Assembly: GCF_041956535.1 (NCBI RefSeq)
Contig: NW_027192191.1
Location: forward strand, 738,152 to 802,151
DNA length: 64,000 nucleotides
Source of the DNA: Calcarisporiella thermophila CBS 279.70
Taxonomy: Eukaryota; Calcarisporiellomycota
Direction of reading: 5' to 3'
Below, in pieces: positions 1-13,500 of this stretch. The position numbers were made by a program, and so were the translations under genes. The stretch's first letter is position 1. Every line of letters starts with the position of its first letter. The notes beneath the pieces were generated by a model. It was given only the letters and a program-made list of their open reading frames with translations, was not told the origin of the DNA and did not search any database.

Positions 1-1102
1 GTTGACTGGCAAAAAGCATTGGATTTAGTCCATCAAAGACGTATATTTTTAAAGCGTGGTAAAGCATACGTTCCTTCGAGTGATCTGATTGTGCTTGTAC
101 TTGGTGAATTCCGAAAGCATTTAACATGCGCCATGGAGGTAACTAGGTGATTCGATCTGTTTTTATTGTGTACCCTCCTTCAATATGGCCAATCCTTCAA
201 TAGGCAGCCTCAAAAGCATTACCACGACTTGACGAAGATGACCGATTGGTACCAGTGTTAAACAATATCAATACACAGAGTTCAGGAAAAGAGTTCACTG
301 CGTCAGTACCGATTGCGGGGAAAGTATCGGCAAATGATGTTCCTAACGTAAGTAACATCCTGTTCAATGGTATGTTATCTCATCTATTCCTAATTCTTAT
401 TTTATTCTTAAAGCTTGAACACCACTTTCCTTTGTGCATGCGCCATCTTTACTCTCAACTTACTAAAGATAAACATATGAAACACGGGGGTCGCATGCAG
501 TTTGGATTATTCTTGAAGGTGAGATGAGCTGCTTTCCGCCTGTTTCGAATTTCATTAACACTTCTTCTTATCTCAGGGTGTTGGTCTCTCACTTGAGGAA
601 TCTATGATTTTCTGGCAAAAGGCGTTTACAAAAATTTCCAGCGATGACTTCCATAAGAAAGGTTATGCATACAACATTCGGCATAACTATGGTATGGAGG
701 GAAAGCGGACCAACTATACTCCATACAGGTAAGAAAAATATAAATCGAATGATTGCAATTGCATAGTCGAATTCATTCCTTGTATAATTCAGCTGCACTA
801 AAATAATCATGGGCGACCAACCACATGCTGGTGAGCATCACGGCTGCCCATTTCGCCATTTCTCACCTGAGAATCTCACGGCTACTCTCCGGGGCTACAA
901 AGTACCTGAATCTGGAATACGCGAGATATTGGAGCTTGTACAGGGAAGACATTATCAGGTGGCATGCACAAGATACTATGAGCTGACGCGACGGCCGAAA
1001 GAGGAAGGTGCATCAACAAAGCTATTAGAGCCTGTAGAACATCCGAACATATTCTTCAACAAAAGCTATGAGTTGGAAACAGGGTTAGAAGCTAATAAAT
1101 GA
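1..1102 (+). CDS. PRI2: DNA primase large subunit, C-terminal part (5 exons, 5' end outside window)
   Basis: This is the regulatory subunit of the primase-polymerase alpha complex, which binds the p48 catalytic subunit and the RNA-DNA primer in the nucleus. Exons read as 1-138, 204-347, 414-518, 577-728 and 793-1102, and the phases close throughout. The first exon reads [16 protein letters not shown], typical of the helical domain. The later exons form the C-terminal iron-sulphur domain. Four cysteines expected to bind the 4Fe-4S cluster are visible: PLCMRHL (exon 3), SCTKII (exon 4/5 junction), GCPFRH and VACTRYY (exon 5). Other family motifs are [12 protein letters not shown] and YNIRHNYG. 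The stop is at 1100-1102. The N-terminal half lies upstream of the window. Assignment is secure; introns are 62-70 nt. Confidence 0.95.
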
Positions 1103-2109
1103 ACAGATATTCTTGGCTTCATTTGTATGAGTTTTATGTTTAATTTTCAAATAAAATAGATAATCGGCTATAGTAACATAACCATTGTTTCACTCCTCCC
1201 CCTCTTGATCCATAGAAATGGACCCATATAAGAAGGCAAATCAACGGATACCAAGATTAATTTTCAACTACGACTTAGATTATCAACCATTCTACTTCAA
1301 TCCTTACATCTCACACTTCTCGACATATCATCTTGAAGGACGTGTCGCAGTTTTTATTTGACGCTTAACCAAAAATGCACGAGGTCGGCTCTGCTTTCAC
1401 GTTTTAATATCCTGCTTCAGAGTAGAGTTGCAAAGCACTCCGACAAAATAATTAAATAATATGCTGTCAAAAAAAAAAGAGCTTAAAAGCGTGCGCTAAT
1501 CAGAGTTAATAAACTAACATACTCCTGACCTTAACGGAAATATTTTCAGCAAACCCCAGGTATCCTAACATAAAGAAAACGGTAAATATTCAGGTGACTC
1601 CTATTACAAAAGAGAGTTAAATAAAAAAAAAATTCGAAAATCCAAAACCTGGAAAATTCAAATCAAGAAAGCATTAATTCATTACGAACTGAAAAGGCTC
1701 GTCAAAAGGTATCTTTCGGAGACCCAGCGGTACAGCATGAGTAGAGGGTGGTATAGTTTCTTGTGAGGGGACTACACCTTATGCTGAAAAAGGTGAGATC
1801 TGTAGATCACAGTTTTTTCGATCACATTAAGATCGACAAATGCCGTGTACACGAAAATGGAAAGCAATCAATGGATGTATAGATTTTCAAAAAGAAGACG
1901 CACTAAGGCTGCGGGAAATCGAGGTCACTTATTCACCATATGACCAGAATAATATACCGACTGAGGAATCGACAGCAACAACATCCATATAGTTCAAAAG
2001 AGTAATTAATGATACAAATTATATACCATAAAATATATACAGTCCATTGCAAATATAAGAATATAAGGAAAAGAGCACGAGACCAACTAGCCGAGGTGCT
2101 TGCTGGATA
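1103..2109. other. Intergenic, AT-rich, no gene recognised
   Basis: This stretch holds the 3' flank of the primase gene and that of the minus-strand gene that follows, so the two are convergent. Several short A-runs are present. I see no coding exon, RNA gene or repeat that I can support. Confidence 0.5.
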
Positions 2110-2845
2110 CTATGCGCTGCTGCTAGTAGGCAAGCTAGACCCCTTGATGATCGTATTATAATCAGGAGGAGGTGAGAGTGGCTGCAAAGAATCGGAGGAA
2201 GAGGGGTTGAAGGTGGGAGGAGGCGGCGGAATAAGAGTGGTGGCTTCGTATTCTGGGACAGGAGGGATCTCGGAGAACTTTATGATAATAAACTGGATGG
2301 TAGAGGTGTCAGTGTCAGGGGGTTAGACCTCAGAGAAAAACGTTTTAAGGCCTACATAATCGAAGGTTCCTTCGAGCGTCTTCGACCCGTCGGGATTGAT
2401 TCTTGTTGAACCCAACAGCTGTCTTCTCATTGAATACGCAATGTCCGGGTGGTCTAGCTCGCTCAACTCGGAGCAGATTGCTTTCACAACTCTTTCAAAC
2501 TATATAAACGCGTTTCTCCATCCAGTCTATAATTGAATGGGGCAACCATTGGTAACCTACCTTGCTCAACCGTTTTAGGACAAAAATTTCACACGCCAAC
2601 GCAATGCAAACAAGAAAAACAATGGCTATTGCAGTAATTCCCCAGTGGAATCCTGAAGGAAGAAAAGGTTTCTCTTGAAGCAGAGGGGTAATTCCCAGTG
2701 CAACTACCGTCAAGACTACGACACTCACGAACACCAGCCAGAAAATAATGCGCGTCAAGCGCGATTCCGAGTGGGGCTTCACATTTTGCTCTCTTATTCG
2801 CTGATTGATAGCCATTATACGAAGAGAAAAGGTTTGGGGTGACAT
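2110..2845 (-). CDS. Small two-TM membrane protein with C-terminal PPxY motif; frame interrupted by one TAA
   Basis: I do not recognise the family. Exon 1 (2561-2845) starts with ATG at 2845 and encodes a basic N-terminus, then two hydrophobic segments around residues 34-52 and 66-88. A 61-nt intron (2500-2560, GTAGGT..TATATAG) joins RLSK to FERVVKAICSEL in phase. The same frame then runs to a TAA at 2323-2325. Beyond it the frame stays open with protein-like content (IPPVPEYEATTLIPPPPP, then PPPDY) to TAG at 2110-2112. The TAA could be a real stop, giving about 150 residues. It could instead sit inside a tiny 36-nt intron, or mark a decayed gene or sequence error. The PPDY motif would fit a substrate or adaptor of a WW-domain ubiquitin ligase such as Rsp5, which is inference only. 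Confidence 0.5.
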
Positions 2846-4560
2846 CTAGATCATAGAAAGGTGGGTTAAGCTCACATGAGAATCAGCGCGAGAACAATGA
2901 CTCTTCCATACATAACCATCAAGACTGGCGGGGAACTTGTCGCAAAATTTCTCGCGAGAATACACTAGTGGAATTTCGACTTTTCTCGAAGTTGGTTCCT
3001 CCATCTCCCATTGTTTAATTAAAAAAGACGCGGCATAAAGAAAGGGCGGCAGAGAGAGATTGGATTAACAAAAACAAAAAGCCCTTATAGCTAGAGTGTA
3101 TTTTTTTTAGAAAAAAAAGTGTTTGTGAAAGGCTGTGGGGAAAAAGAAAAGGCAGGCGCGCGTGATACAGCATATAGCATTCAGCTCCTTCAAACTCTCA
3201 CTTTTGAAGTATCAGCATGAGATTGCATTGCATTGATTTTGGAGTCTAGTGGTGGCAAAAGGGGCAGCGATGAGAAATCTTAAATTCGTCTATAGTAATC
3301 CAGAGCCGTAACCCTATGCTGCTCCAGGAGACCCGCCCGCTGCACAGAGAGCCCACGAAGCTCGGCCAATAATCCTTGGAGATCTCTAGTATGCCTCGGA
3401 TAAATAAGCTTGCCTTCCAGGAGACTTCAATAACCGCTGCGGTATTCTTGGCTATATTAAAGTGAAGTGTGCAAGACTCTAATTGAATCGCATGTGCATT
3501 GAATGCAAAAATCGCTGGCTAGCTCCGGCTACAACCTAGAAGATATCTGGCTGCTAACCCTTGGACATAGCCAGCGTCTCCCGACTGTTTGACACAATAA
3601 GCTGGCTCTTCTATTCGGGTGAATATTATGCAACATAGACTTTTTTAATTTACCGCCGATTTCATGCGTGTTTGCGTCATACCACCTTCCCCTCGCATTC
3701 CCTCCTCCTCCCCGTCAACACAGATTAGGTTCCAATATACGTCTTGAATGGCCCATGCTTACCTCACTTTGTCCGCGCGTAGTGGCTGCTTCTGAAAGCT
3801 GTACAAAAAGATGGGAATTATTTTTGTTCTCTGAAGTGTCAGAAAGGGATGAATGATAGAATTTAAGATCTCACGAGATATCCCGTGTCGACTAAAGCAG
3901 CTGATGCATCAAGCGGTCAAGGAAGCTCAATGATCTCTAGTAAGAGCCGTGGAAAAGGCAAGAGTAACGAGGGCCGTAGCCAGGAAGCACCGACCGCTGT
4001 CGAGATGAATTTTTTTTTTTTTGGGTATTCATCTCTAAGAGAGCATAAGATTTTCAGTTCTTTGTGAAGCAATGAACACCAATAATAAATTGTCTGAAAT
4101 CTGGTCTTAACCTTTCAAGCCAGCAATCTTGCATCTCTGCGAAAGCATAAATTCTTAGCTCTTCTACGTCTCTGTACCATTATTTCACCAGGAGTGAACC
4201 ATCTTTATTCAGGCAAAGTTAGCACAACAACAAGGTGAGTCTCGCCCCTTCCTCAATCTCCATTCTGTACGCGCATCAATATTTGCTATGCTTTGCTTTG
4301 CCCACATGTGGAGTAAACATGGGAAATCTCTGGATTAAGTGGGATTATTAACAACGTATTAATCTTAGTGCTTGGTGCTGCTTCACGGGAAACTAAAAGG
4401 ATCTAGCGTGCGCATGGAGATCCTCATCCAGTTTCTTATGGTAAATATATTCGACATAGATTACTTCATGATCTGTGGTATTAGATCCCTGGGTCCAATA
4501 GTGTTCACTAATGTCCATTCGATTTTTTTTTTTTCTATTTAAGCTCCTTTCCCCATAATC
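2846..4560. other. Intergenic and 5' flank of the giant ASH gene
   Basis: A minus-strand open stretch at about 3285-3430 (including KLIYPRHTRDLQGLLAELRG) looks helical and could be an exon, but I could not place it in a gene. A plus-strand stretch at 3888-4013 is rich in Ser, Lys and Gly and has no ATG; its status is unclear. A probable 5'-UTR intron of the downstream gene runs from 4235 (GTGAGT) to 4543 (poly-T tract, TTTAAG). Confidence 0.35.
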
Positions 4561-7500
4561 ATGTCTTCAGAATGCAATTCTTCAACCAGCAATGAACAAT
4601 ATATAACCACTTGGACGTCAACAACGCCTCTATTTGAGCTACCTGGAATTCAGAATCGTGTTACCATCGAAAAAGTTTATTTAAATGGATTGCATGCACT
4701 AAAGCGCTTTGAGATCAAGAACACATCACCTTTTCGCATACTCGTGCGCCTGCGTTCCAACCTGGGAACGCAGGTTGCATTTCAGCCTAATAACGAAAAC
4801 CTCCCCGATCCTGATGCATTTTTTCAAAACACTTCATCCGCAGGGGCTGGGCTTGTGTCATTTCCTCAGACTCCCAGTGACGAAGCGTCTGAGCCCCTAG
4901 CCACATTTCCCTCTACTCCTCCCTCTCCTACTCTCTCCACGAGTATGGACGATGTACCCAATACTTTGCCTGAACACTTCTTCAGTATTGCTACCAACAC
5001 GGTAGCAGCCATGGCCGCGGGAATAAGTGACCGGTTTGGCCACCAGGGCTATCAGTTCAACCAGCTGTTTAACTATGTTAATTATGTGGACGAAATTGAT
5101 ATACCCCCTTTTCAATCGAAGAAAGTTATTCTTGCTTTCCTCCCGGACTCTTCACGCGAACGAAGCAGTCGTCGTACAGCAAATCGAGTAGATAGGTCAG
5201 AAGAATCAAGTGATAGGTCAAGTTTGTTTTCATCGGCCGCCCCTGCCGACTCGGAGGAGACGCATGATATATTTGAAGTCAACGGGTTGCTTCTGTTTTA
5301 CGGGTATATCATGGACGCGACCCAACGTTTTCAGTACAATCATTCTTCAGCAACCTCAGGTCAGCGCACGGGATCAACTTCTGTCGACCCATCTCCCCCT
5401 ACCTCCAACTCACTCTCACGGCGTAACTCCATATCCCAGGAGCGACCACCTCGCTTACAGTTTTCTGAGTCGGAGGAAGGTTCTGCGACATCTGAGCCTC
5501 GGAGGGAGGATGAGCCCGGCTATGGAGCACGCTCTGACTACCAACTGACGGTAAAATTCCGGTCCTCTGTATGCCGTAGCGTCCTCTGGACCGATGTCGG
5601 TGAAACAGGCATCAATTTCGATGACTGTGTCGTGGGAGGTATCTACTTCAAAGATTTTACGGTGTGGAATCGCTCCGAAATTGAGCTTTACTGGCTGCTA
5701 AACACGGTGGACCTCACTAACACTCGGCATGATGACTGGCTACAATTCATCGACTACGATACTGGTGAACCGTTGGACGCAAAGCCCATTCCAAGTTATT
5801 CACATCGTCGAATCCGCATTACCTTCCGACCAAAAGAAACCGGCGAGTTCAATTACGATCTTCAGGTGGAAAATGCCAATGATGCGAGCAATATTGAGCT
5901 GGTGCGGATCAACGCGTCGGTGCGCACTGTCCTCCGCGAAGAATCACTAGTGGTGAGTAGTGGAAACGTGCTGGATTTTGGCGATTGCTGTGCAGGTGTG
6001 GTGGCAAAACAGCAGATAGTGCTCAAGAATGTAAGCGACATGCCATTGGAAATCCGATTCTCGGCCGAAAATGCAGAGGTTGCGTTCGACCTTGGTTCAG
6101 CTCCCGAATTACCCTCTGATCTCTCCTCTTCCCACCAAGATACCGTAAGCTCAGGATTGCACACGCCCACTCTATCTCTAAGTACCATGCTAAGCACAAC
6201 TGACCGGTCTACCCCTGGAAGCGGTGCAAGTTCCCCACGCCCCTCCTCTCCAATATCTTCTTTGAATACACCCCATTCGCTGGGACTCGAGATGGTGAGC
6301 GGGCGATCGGCGAGCAGCTCGGTGGCCGAAAATGGGGAAGGAGAGGCGGACGGCGAATCCATTCCTGAAAGTTTAAAACTCAATCCGAATGCCTCCCCGT
6401 CTTTGGCGAGCAATAGACCATGGGGTAGTTCAGTTGAAGCCGGCACCAGTCGCTCAGCGTCCCGGGCTGAAGGATTACAGATCGATGAACTCTTAATAAA
6501 ACCCGGTTCGGAGCGAACTGTAATCGTGTCCTATCGGCCTGAAAAGGATGCGTCCGCAACCGACTTCCGTGCAGGTCAGCTGGTGCGGCGAAACTTCCGC
6601 ATTATTCTGGACTACGCCACTTATTCTGGCTCATCGGCACCTAGCTATCAGCGAGAAAAGAAGATAATCAAATGTAAGGCAAGAAGTTGCACCTCATTTG
6701 TTGAAGTTGTACCAAAAGAAGTCAACTTCGGCGATACGGACGTTGGCACACTTAAATCGCTCCCGATTGACATTGTGAACCGTTCCGAGCTAACGGCCCG
6801 TGTTGAAATTCGTTTCACCTCAAAAGTGCTCAATTGTTATCAAGGAGAACTGGTTATACCACCTTTACAGTCGATTGAAGTGAAACTGGACCTGTACCCG
6901 CGTAAGGTCAACCCTGATTACCGCAAGGAGCTTACCCTCGTTAACTTGCAAAACCGAGATAACGACCAGATCATCGAAGTACGCAGCAACAATATTGATA
7001 AGAAACGCGTTACATTTCACTCGCTCTTCTACCGCATTCTCACACCGACGGGATCGAATTATATTGATTTCGGATCGATTATTCTTAATTCACCTGCAGT
7101 GCGCACTTTTGTCATTGACAACATTAGCCAGGCGCCGTTAAAGCTAGAGCTCTCATCTTCGCTTCCCGAGGAGGTTGTAGTATATCGGAAGCGAAAACTT
7201 GCTGACGCTGCAGGTCAATTAGAAATCGACCAGGGCAACCTACTCTTTCGTCAGCGGTTGCTAGACTCCATCAGCGAGAAACGGGTGAGCGCTTCAAATT
7301 TTGTTGATAAAGAATCTATCGCTAGTGCATCCAATGGCTCTCCACTGGCTTCAACAAGTCTGAAGAATGGTCCAAGCAGCTCCCCGAGAAAACTAAGCTC
7401 TCCACGCCACACTATTGGCACCAATGCAGATAAGGGCATCGTTTCTCGGACAGAATATCTTGATTTGGCGACATCCGCTCATACCTCTGGCCCGAATGGC

Positions 7501-10500
7501 TCGGCTCGTAACAAGTCGCGTCCTCCCTCGCGTGTCCCTGGTATATCGAAACCATCGCGGCCCGAGTACTTCCTCAAGAAGCTTGTGCAGAATAAACTTG
7601 CCCTTCAAGCAAAAACTGAAATGAACCGAGATGGAGAAGCGGTCCAGGAGCTCTCACCTGATCCTAGGGGACTATCAATGAAGACTCCACTTGCATCCTC
7701 AGCGTCCACTAGAAGCCCTGCCTCGACATCGACAAAATTACGTCCCACTAATAGATTTGCAAGGGCAGGAAGTATATCTGCTGCCAATCCGAAATCATTC
7801 TCTAGATTGAATTTTAACGACTGGGTCCACAACGCCGACATTGCCACCGATGCTCTGATCGATGCACTGGAAGCCAATTGCATCACCTCTCCGCCCCTTT
7901 TCGCAAACTCGTCAGCCGAAGAGAAATATGTGCAGTACCAAGTCGCCTTAAGGCAGGCATTGAACAAAGCGTACGAAAATGGGATTCTTGTCCCTAGCAC
8001 AGAGGTGGTGATACCGCCTCTTTCGCAAGAGGAAATCATTCTCATCTATACTGCCTCCGGCCAGGACAAGGCACACGTACAAGGCATTCCAAAAAGGCAG
8101 AACGCAAGGATATTTCTTCGGCTTGTTAGTTTCGACCGGAATGTCGAGCATGAAGGGCAATTCGACTCTTTGTTACAGACAGACATTACTCAAATCCCAG
8201 TGCGAGAGTTGATGCTCCGGTCCTCACTGTGTCGTTCTATCATGGATATCGGGCAAAAGAACATCAATTTCGGTGTGCTCGACAAGGGCGAGAAACGTAC
8301 CAAAACCATTGTTATTCAGAATCGTAGTGAGGTGCCACTTCTCTACGCTATTCGTAAATCAGGTTCAATTGCATCGGGCGGTATATCCATTGGGTCGGGT
8401 GCATATGGTGTAGTACGAGGGTACGGTAAGAAGGAGGTCGAGTTCTCCTTCAGGCCAAGTCTTGCCGGTCCTGTGCACGAGCGTCTTGTTATTGAGAATA
8501 TTTACGATCGGGAGACTAGCCAGATAGTTTCGGTCAAATCCCAGGTCCGAAAACAATGCCACTTTTTCATCAAGTCACTTGAGCTCGATTTTGGTCCGTG
8601 TGCCGTTGAACAACCGTCCCGCCGCAATCAGCAACTTGTCATCACCAACACGGACCGCCAGGCACGGACTATTGTGGTGCGTGTTGATCCGGAGGAGTTG
8701 AAGTTTGAACGGTGCTTCGGAGAATTGGATTTCACCTTAATGGAGTCACAAGAGTCGCATATAGAGCTAAGCAAAGAGGCAGAAGAGGAGATAGAGAGCA
8801 TCGAGCAGAAACTGAAAATTGCTAAGCGCAAAGGCCGCGAGGACAAAGTGAAGAAGCTGCTGAAAAAACTAGAGAAACTAAAGCGAGGTGTATCCGCAGA
8901 AGAAGAGGCCGAAGATCCAAATGCCCCAATCGCTAGCGAGTCCTCGAATGACACCCATGCAATGACGGGGAATACTGTGGGGTCCACCTCTGCTGAGACA
9001 AGAAAGGGCCAGTCTCCTGAGCTTCCTCCTGAGTCACCGGCTCACCCAGATCCATCGATGACGCCCGCGCAGCCCCCCGCATCCGCCGCAGCATCTTACA
9101 AAATCAGAAAGACGCCCAACGAGCTCACATTTGTCTTAGAGCCACGCGCCACTCGCACCGTTACAATCTGTTTCCGCTCTCGGCTTCGCCTTGATAATAT
9201 CAATGACAACTCCCCCACTTTGCGTGAGATAATCAAGGGCCGGATTTTTGTTCATGAGCATAAGAATACGGATGCAATTAAGAAGGTGGTTTTCCAGGCG
9301 ATCGTTTGCTATGACCATGAGACCTATAAAAAGGCCCTTGTTGAGGCCATGGGCCCAGCAGGCTATGACTCCTTACCCCAATTGGATGTCGCAACCGATT
9401 CATCAAAGCTCCGCCCTGATTCATCAATGAACAAAGTAGAGGAATCACAAGAGCAAATCAGGACCGAGACTGTTGCCGTCTTGCCTCCAGACCTTGATGT
9501 TGGAAGGTTGGGAGCCGAACAAAAGGGAAACTATTATCTTCGGCTGTGCAATCAAACAGATGACAAACTCGACTTCGAGATCATACCCTCTTCATCCGAA
9601 TTTTTCCTCTTTAGCTCTCTTGTTGGTTCCCTTGCTCCCCGCGAGGTGCGTCGACTCGATTTCAGCGTTTTATGCTCCGAAATTGGGCGACACACGCAGC
9701 ACCTGCTCATACGGGATCTAACCCATGGCACTTCTAATGCGACCTTCCGTTTTCACTGCTTGATCCATCGCGTGCAATATTTGAACTTCCCTTCGCTCAA
9801 TACAAATGGAGAGCTGGACCTTGGCCTTTGTTATGTAGATCCCGGGCGCAAATACTCTCAGGTAACCCCGTTACTTGTGGAAAATGTATCAGACGAGGAT
9901 ATCTATATCACCTGTCAGAGCAATCTGTCGCAGCAGGTGTGTATCTTTCTGGATGAAACTGGTAAACGGGGGCAAGTGGTGGATACTTTGCTCAAACGTA
10001 AAAGTGTAATGACTGTGTGGGTTGCATTACGTCCGAATTTGCTGGGAGCATATCTCACAGGAACGTCCACAAGCTCCTCCAATTCGACCTCTACTTCTTC
10101 AGGGCTGGCTGCATCCACTCCAACCTTTAACGACAAAGGTGCATCATCGAGCAGCGAGTGTCGCAAACTGGTCGGCGGAATCAAGTTCTCGGTGTCCGTG
10201 GCAGAATCCAGTCTGAAAGCAGCCGATCAACTCCCCTCCTCTTCTATTGGCGAGGAAGAGCACGTCCTCATGACCACACATACAGTTAAATTTACCTCAC
10301 TAATAGGTCAATCTGTCATGTCCGTTTCGACGACAATGATTGATTTGGGAGTGGTATCACGGCTCGGACAAACAGTATACAACGTGTTCACAGTATATAA
10401 CATGTCTTCGCGATTACCCCTTGAGTATGATGTGGAATGCCCAAGTGGAGCCATCTTAGTGGATCGAAAGGATGGAGTCTTGCGTGGACGAGATGTTGGG

Positions 10501-13500
10501 AAGGTGAGAGAGGATGGTAGCCGTCACTCTCCTCTATTCTCGCCACCCTCCGAAAGTGGTCCTGAAGGAGGTGGAGAGCTCGAAGATTTTGCGGAGGATG
10601 TCACCCAAAGCTCCGCATTAGTGAGCTTTCGCTTCAACTGCACACGCTGGGGCCTCTTCCAGGACAAAATTGTGGTTTCTAACCGCAACAACCGTGACCA
10701 GGAGTTTGAGATTGTGGTGATGTTAATGGCTGATCCGGGCATTTTAAATCACATACCCGATTCGATGCGATGGGATATCAGTGATCTTACCCTAACCAAA
10801 CCCACCAGCGGAGGTACCCCACTGCACGAGATTTGCACAACAAGGGACGAAGGACTGTGTCATTCTGGACGACGAAATCTTCCTGAATTGTGCTGGGATA
10901 ATATACCTCTTCACTTGGAAAAAGCTTCGGTATCCCCTCCCCAGTCAGGGCTGCGGGTGATTTTGGATGAAGCCGAAATCCCCTCTAATGGTACTCAGGT
11001 GGTGCTTGCTGGGTTTGGTGGGGAAATATCAACCATACCTGAGCAATGTATTGAACTCACCAATCTTAGCAAAGAATTGGCTCAGATCGTTCCCTATTGC
11101 AACGTGGACGTCGGTGTCTCTTGGGAAGAGGGGGCTCCAGTGGAAAATAATGTGATTGGTGACGATGAGAATCCCCTGACGTCCTTCGGATTCCGTCGGC
11201 TGGGTTCATCAATGGACCTGCTACCCAACCAAAAAGTTCATCTCCAAATTGGCTGTCCACTGCCACCCAACCTTACTAGTGCCAATATTGAGCAACTACA
11301 GAAAGGCGACAAAATATACTGGACTGGAATTCTCGCCCTCTATGACACCATTTCGCGAACGGCTATAAAAGTGTTTCGGCTCTCAGCCCTACTTGGACAA
11401 CCGCGAGCCGAACTTGTTAGCAAGAAAATCGAACTTGGCAAGGTTGGGCATTTCAATGGCTGGAGAAACGTAGACTTTTCATTCAATGTGCGCAATTTGT
11501 CTGCGCTGCCGTTCATTTATAACTTGAGGCTGCCGAGCGAAGTGATGGTTCGGAACTCGATTTTGGAGAGTTGGCACTCCGTTGCAAATCAGTGGATTAT
11601 TCCGCCATGGGAAGAACAGACAGTGTACGCTACCTTGCAGCCGCGCAAACTTTCTGATCCCACTCAGCCTGGAGAACGAACGCAAATACTGAGTGTGGTT
11701 AACGCCCGCGACCCATCTCAAGTGATGGACTTGAAAATTAGACTTCGGCTAACAGTGTTCGAACTAAGTTTCGCCAATCTTGAAGAGAATGGTGAGCTGC
11801 ACCTTCCCCCGCTACAACACCCGCTCCTAGCATCAGCCGTGCCTTGTGACGCCTGGTTTACGGTGATGAACACGACTGACGATGATGTTAGGTTTGATAT
11901 AGGGGCAGAGCTCAACCCAGAAGTGTCAGATTATATCAAGATGGAAGTCCTTTCCCGCTTTTCTAATACCCCACTGAAAGGTGGCGTCTCGCTCAGCCCC
12001 CATGGCAAAATCGAGGTGAGGCTTCGCGTCCACCCAAGGGAAGATTCACGCTTGCCGAAGAATGCGTTCCATCTCACTAACCCAGCGGGGATTTATTTTG
12101 GCAAGCTTCGTGTATCCACGCGACAATCACCCGCAGATAAACCGTTTTCAGAGCTCCCAGGAGATTCGGAGACACGACCTAGCGATATTGTTGATATTCC
12201 AATACGGGGAGTACTTATCGAAGGCCCTGTGTTTAGTATCTCGCGGGATCATATCGAATTCCGCAGTGCATGGCTTGGTCTATCTGACAGTGAACAGAGC
12301 GAAGGTGAGGACGAGGGAGGGAAGCATCCAACTAAGAGAAGTCCTCTCATGCCCTCGATGTTGGATCACAAGCAAATTGAAACGGTTGTCATTACGAACC
12401 ACAATCCCAAATTACCGCTTGAGTTTTCAGTGAGCCTGAACGGTCCGATGGAGACCCCCCTCGATGAGTTAATCGATATCTCTCCCCTCTCGGAGGAAGG
12501 TCGTGGTTTCGTGGAGCCGGGTGGAAAGCTAACACTCTCTGTGCAATTTCTCGACCCCCAGATTGTCATTTCAGACAGCATTAAAGTGTGCATCCAGGAT
12601 ATCAATTCCCTCTCTGGACTCAAGCAAGTGTTAACTGTCAACGTCAGCGCCCGCAAGACGACTAACAAGCGCATCGATTATGGGCTGGATGGAGGAGATG
12701 GCACACAATCTGAGCATGCTAGGCGGAGGTTACACCACGAGGGTGTCAGTACCGCCATGTCTCCTCGCGTTGCCTACGAGTGTCCATGTATCACGCTACG
12801 TGGATGCAAGCGAATATCGGATGGAGGCTTTGGTGGACGATATGAGCTCGATCTTGGCCAGCAGGATTTGGGGGCAACTAATATTGTTAAGAAGTTGACG
12901 TTGGAAAACACTTCTAATGAACCTATCTCCTACCGCGTTAAGACTGTGAATGATGCGGATCGCTCATGGCTCAGCATCAGCCCTGCCGAGGGTACTCTGG
13001 ATCCTCCGAGTGAAGCCGCAGACTCCGAGAACGAGGTCGCATGCAACGATGGATACTCGTCGACTCAAACGATTACCATTAGCTTCTCTGCCGCAACACG
13101 AAACATTTACTCCACCTATTTGCTCATCGAGAGTGTGGATAATCCGGCTGACACTAAGACGGTGCGAGTGACCATGGAGGTGGTCGCGAGGCAAAATATT
13201 CGCCGAGGGATTGCATCGGGCGGATCGGCGGAGAGTAATAGAGTTTTCGATGTGTACGTGAATGGGGTTGACTCGGAGAAGACGTGCATCGAGATGCTGA
13301 GTCTATACTATGGTCACGAATATACCACTCGCAGCATGGTTATCCATAATTATGAACCCATGCCGATGGAGTTTGCCCTCAAGACGAACTTGTCTCATGA
13401 CGACCCTACGGAGATCCTGTTTTCCACCTCGCGCACCTCGGCCAAACTATTCAAGACCCTAACAGTCGATGGGTATTCAAGCGCGCGTGTCTACATTCGC

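Noticed and set aside
3668-4067. Short plus-strand frames upstream of the giant gene
   Set aside because: The second starts with GTG and neither joins the giant gene in phase; kept only as unclear coding-like sequence.
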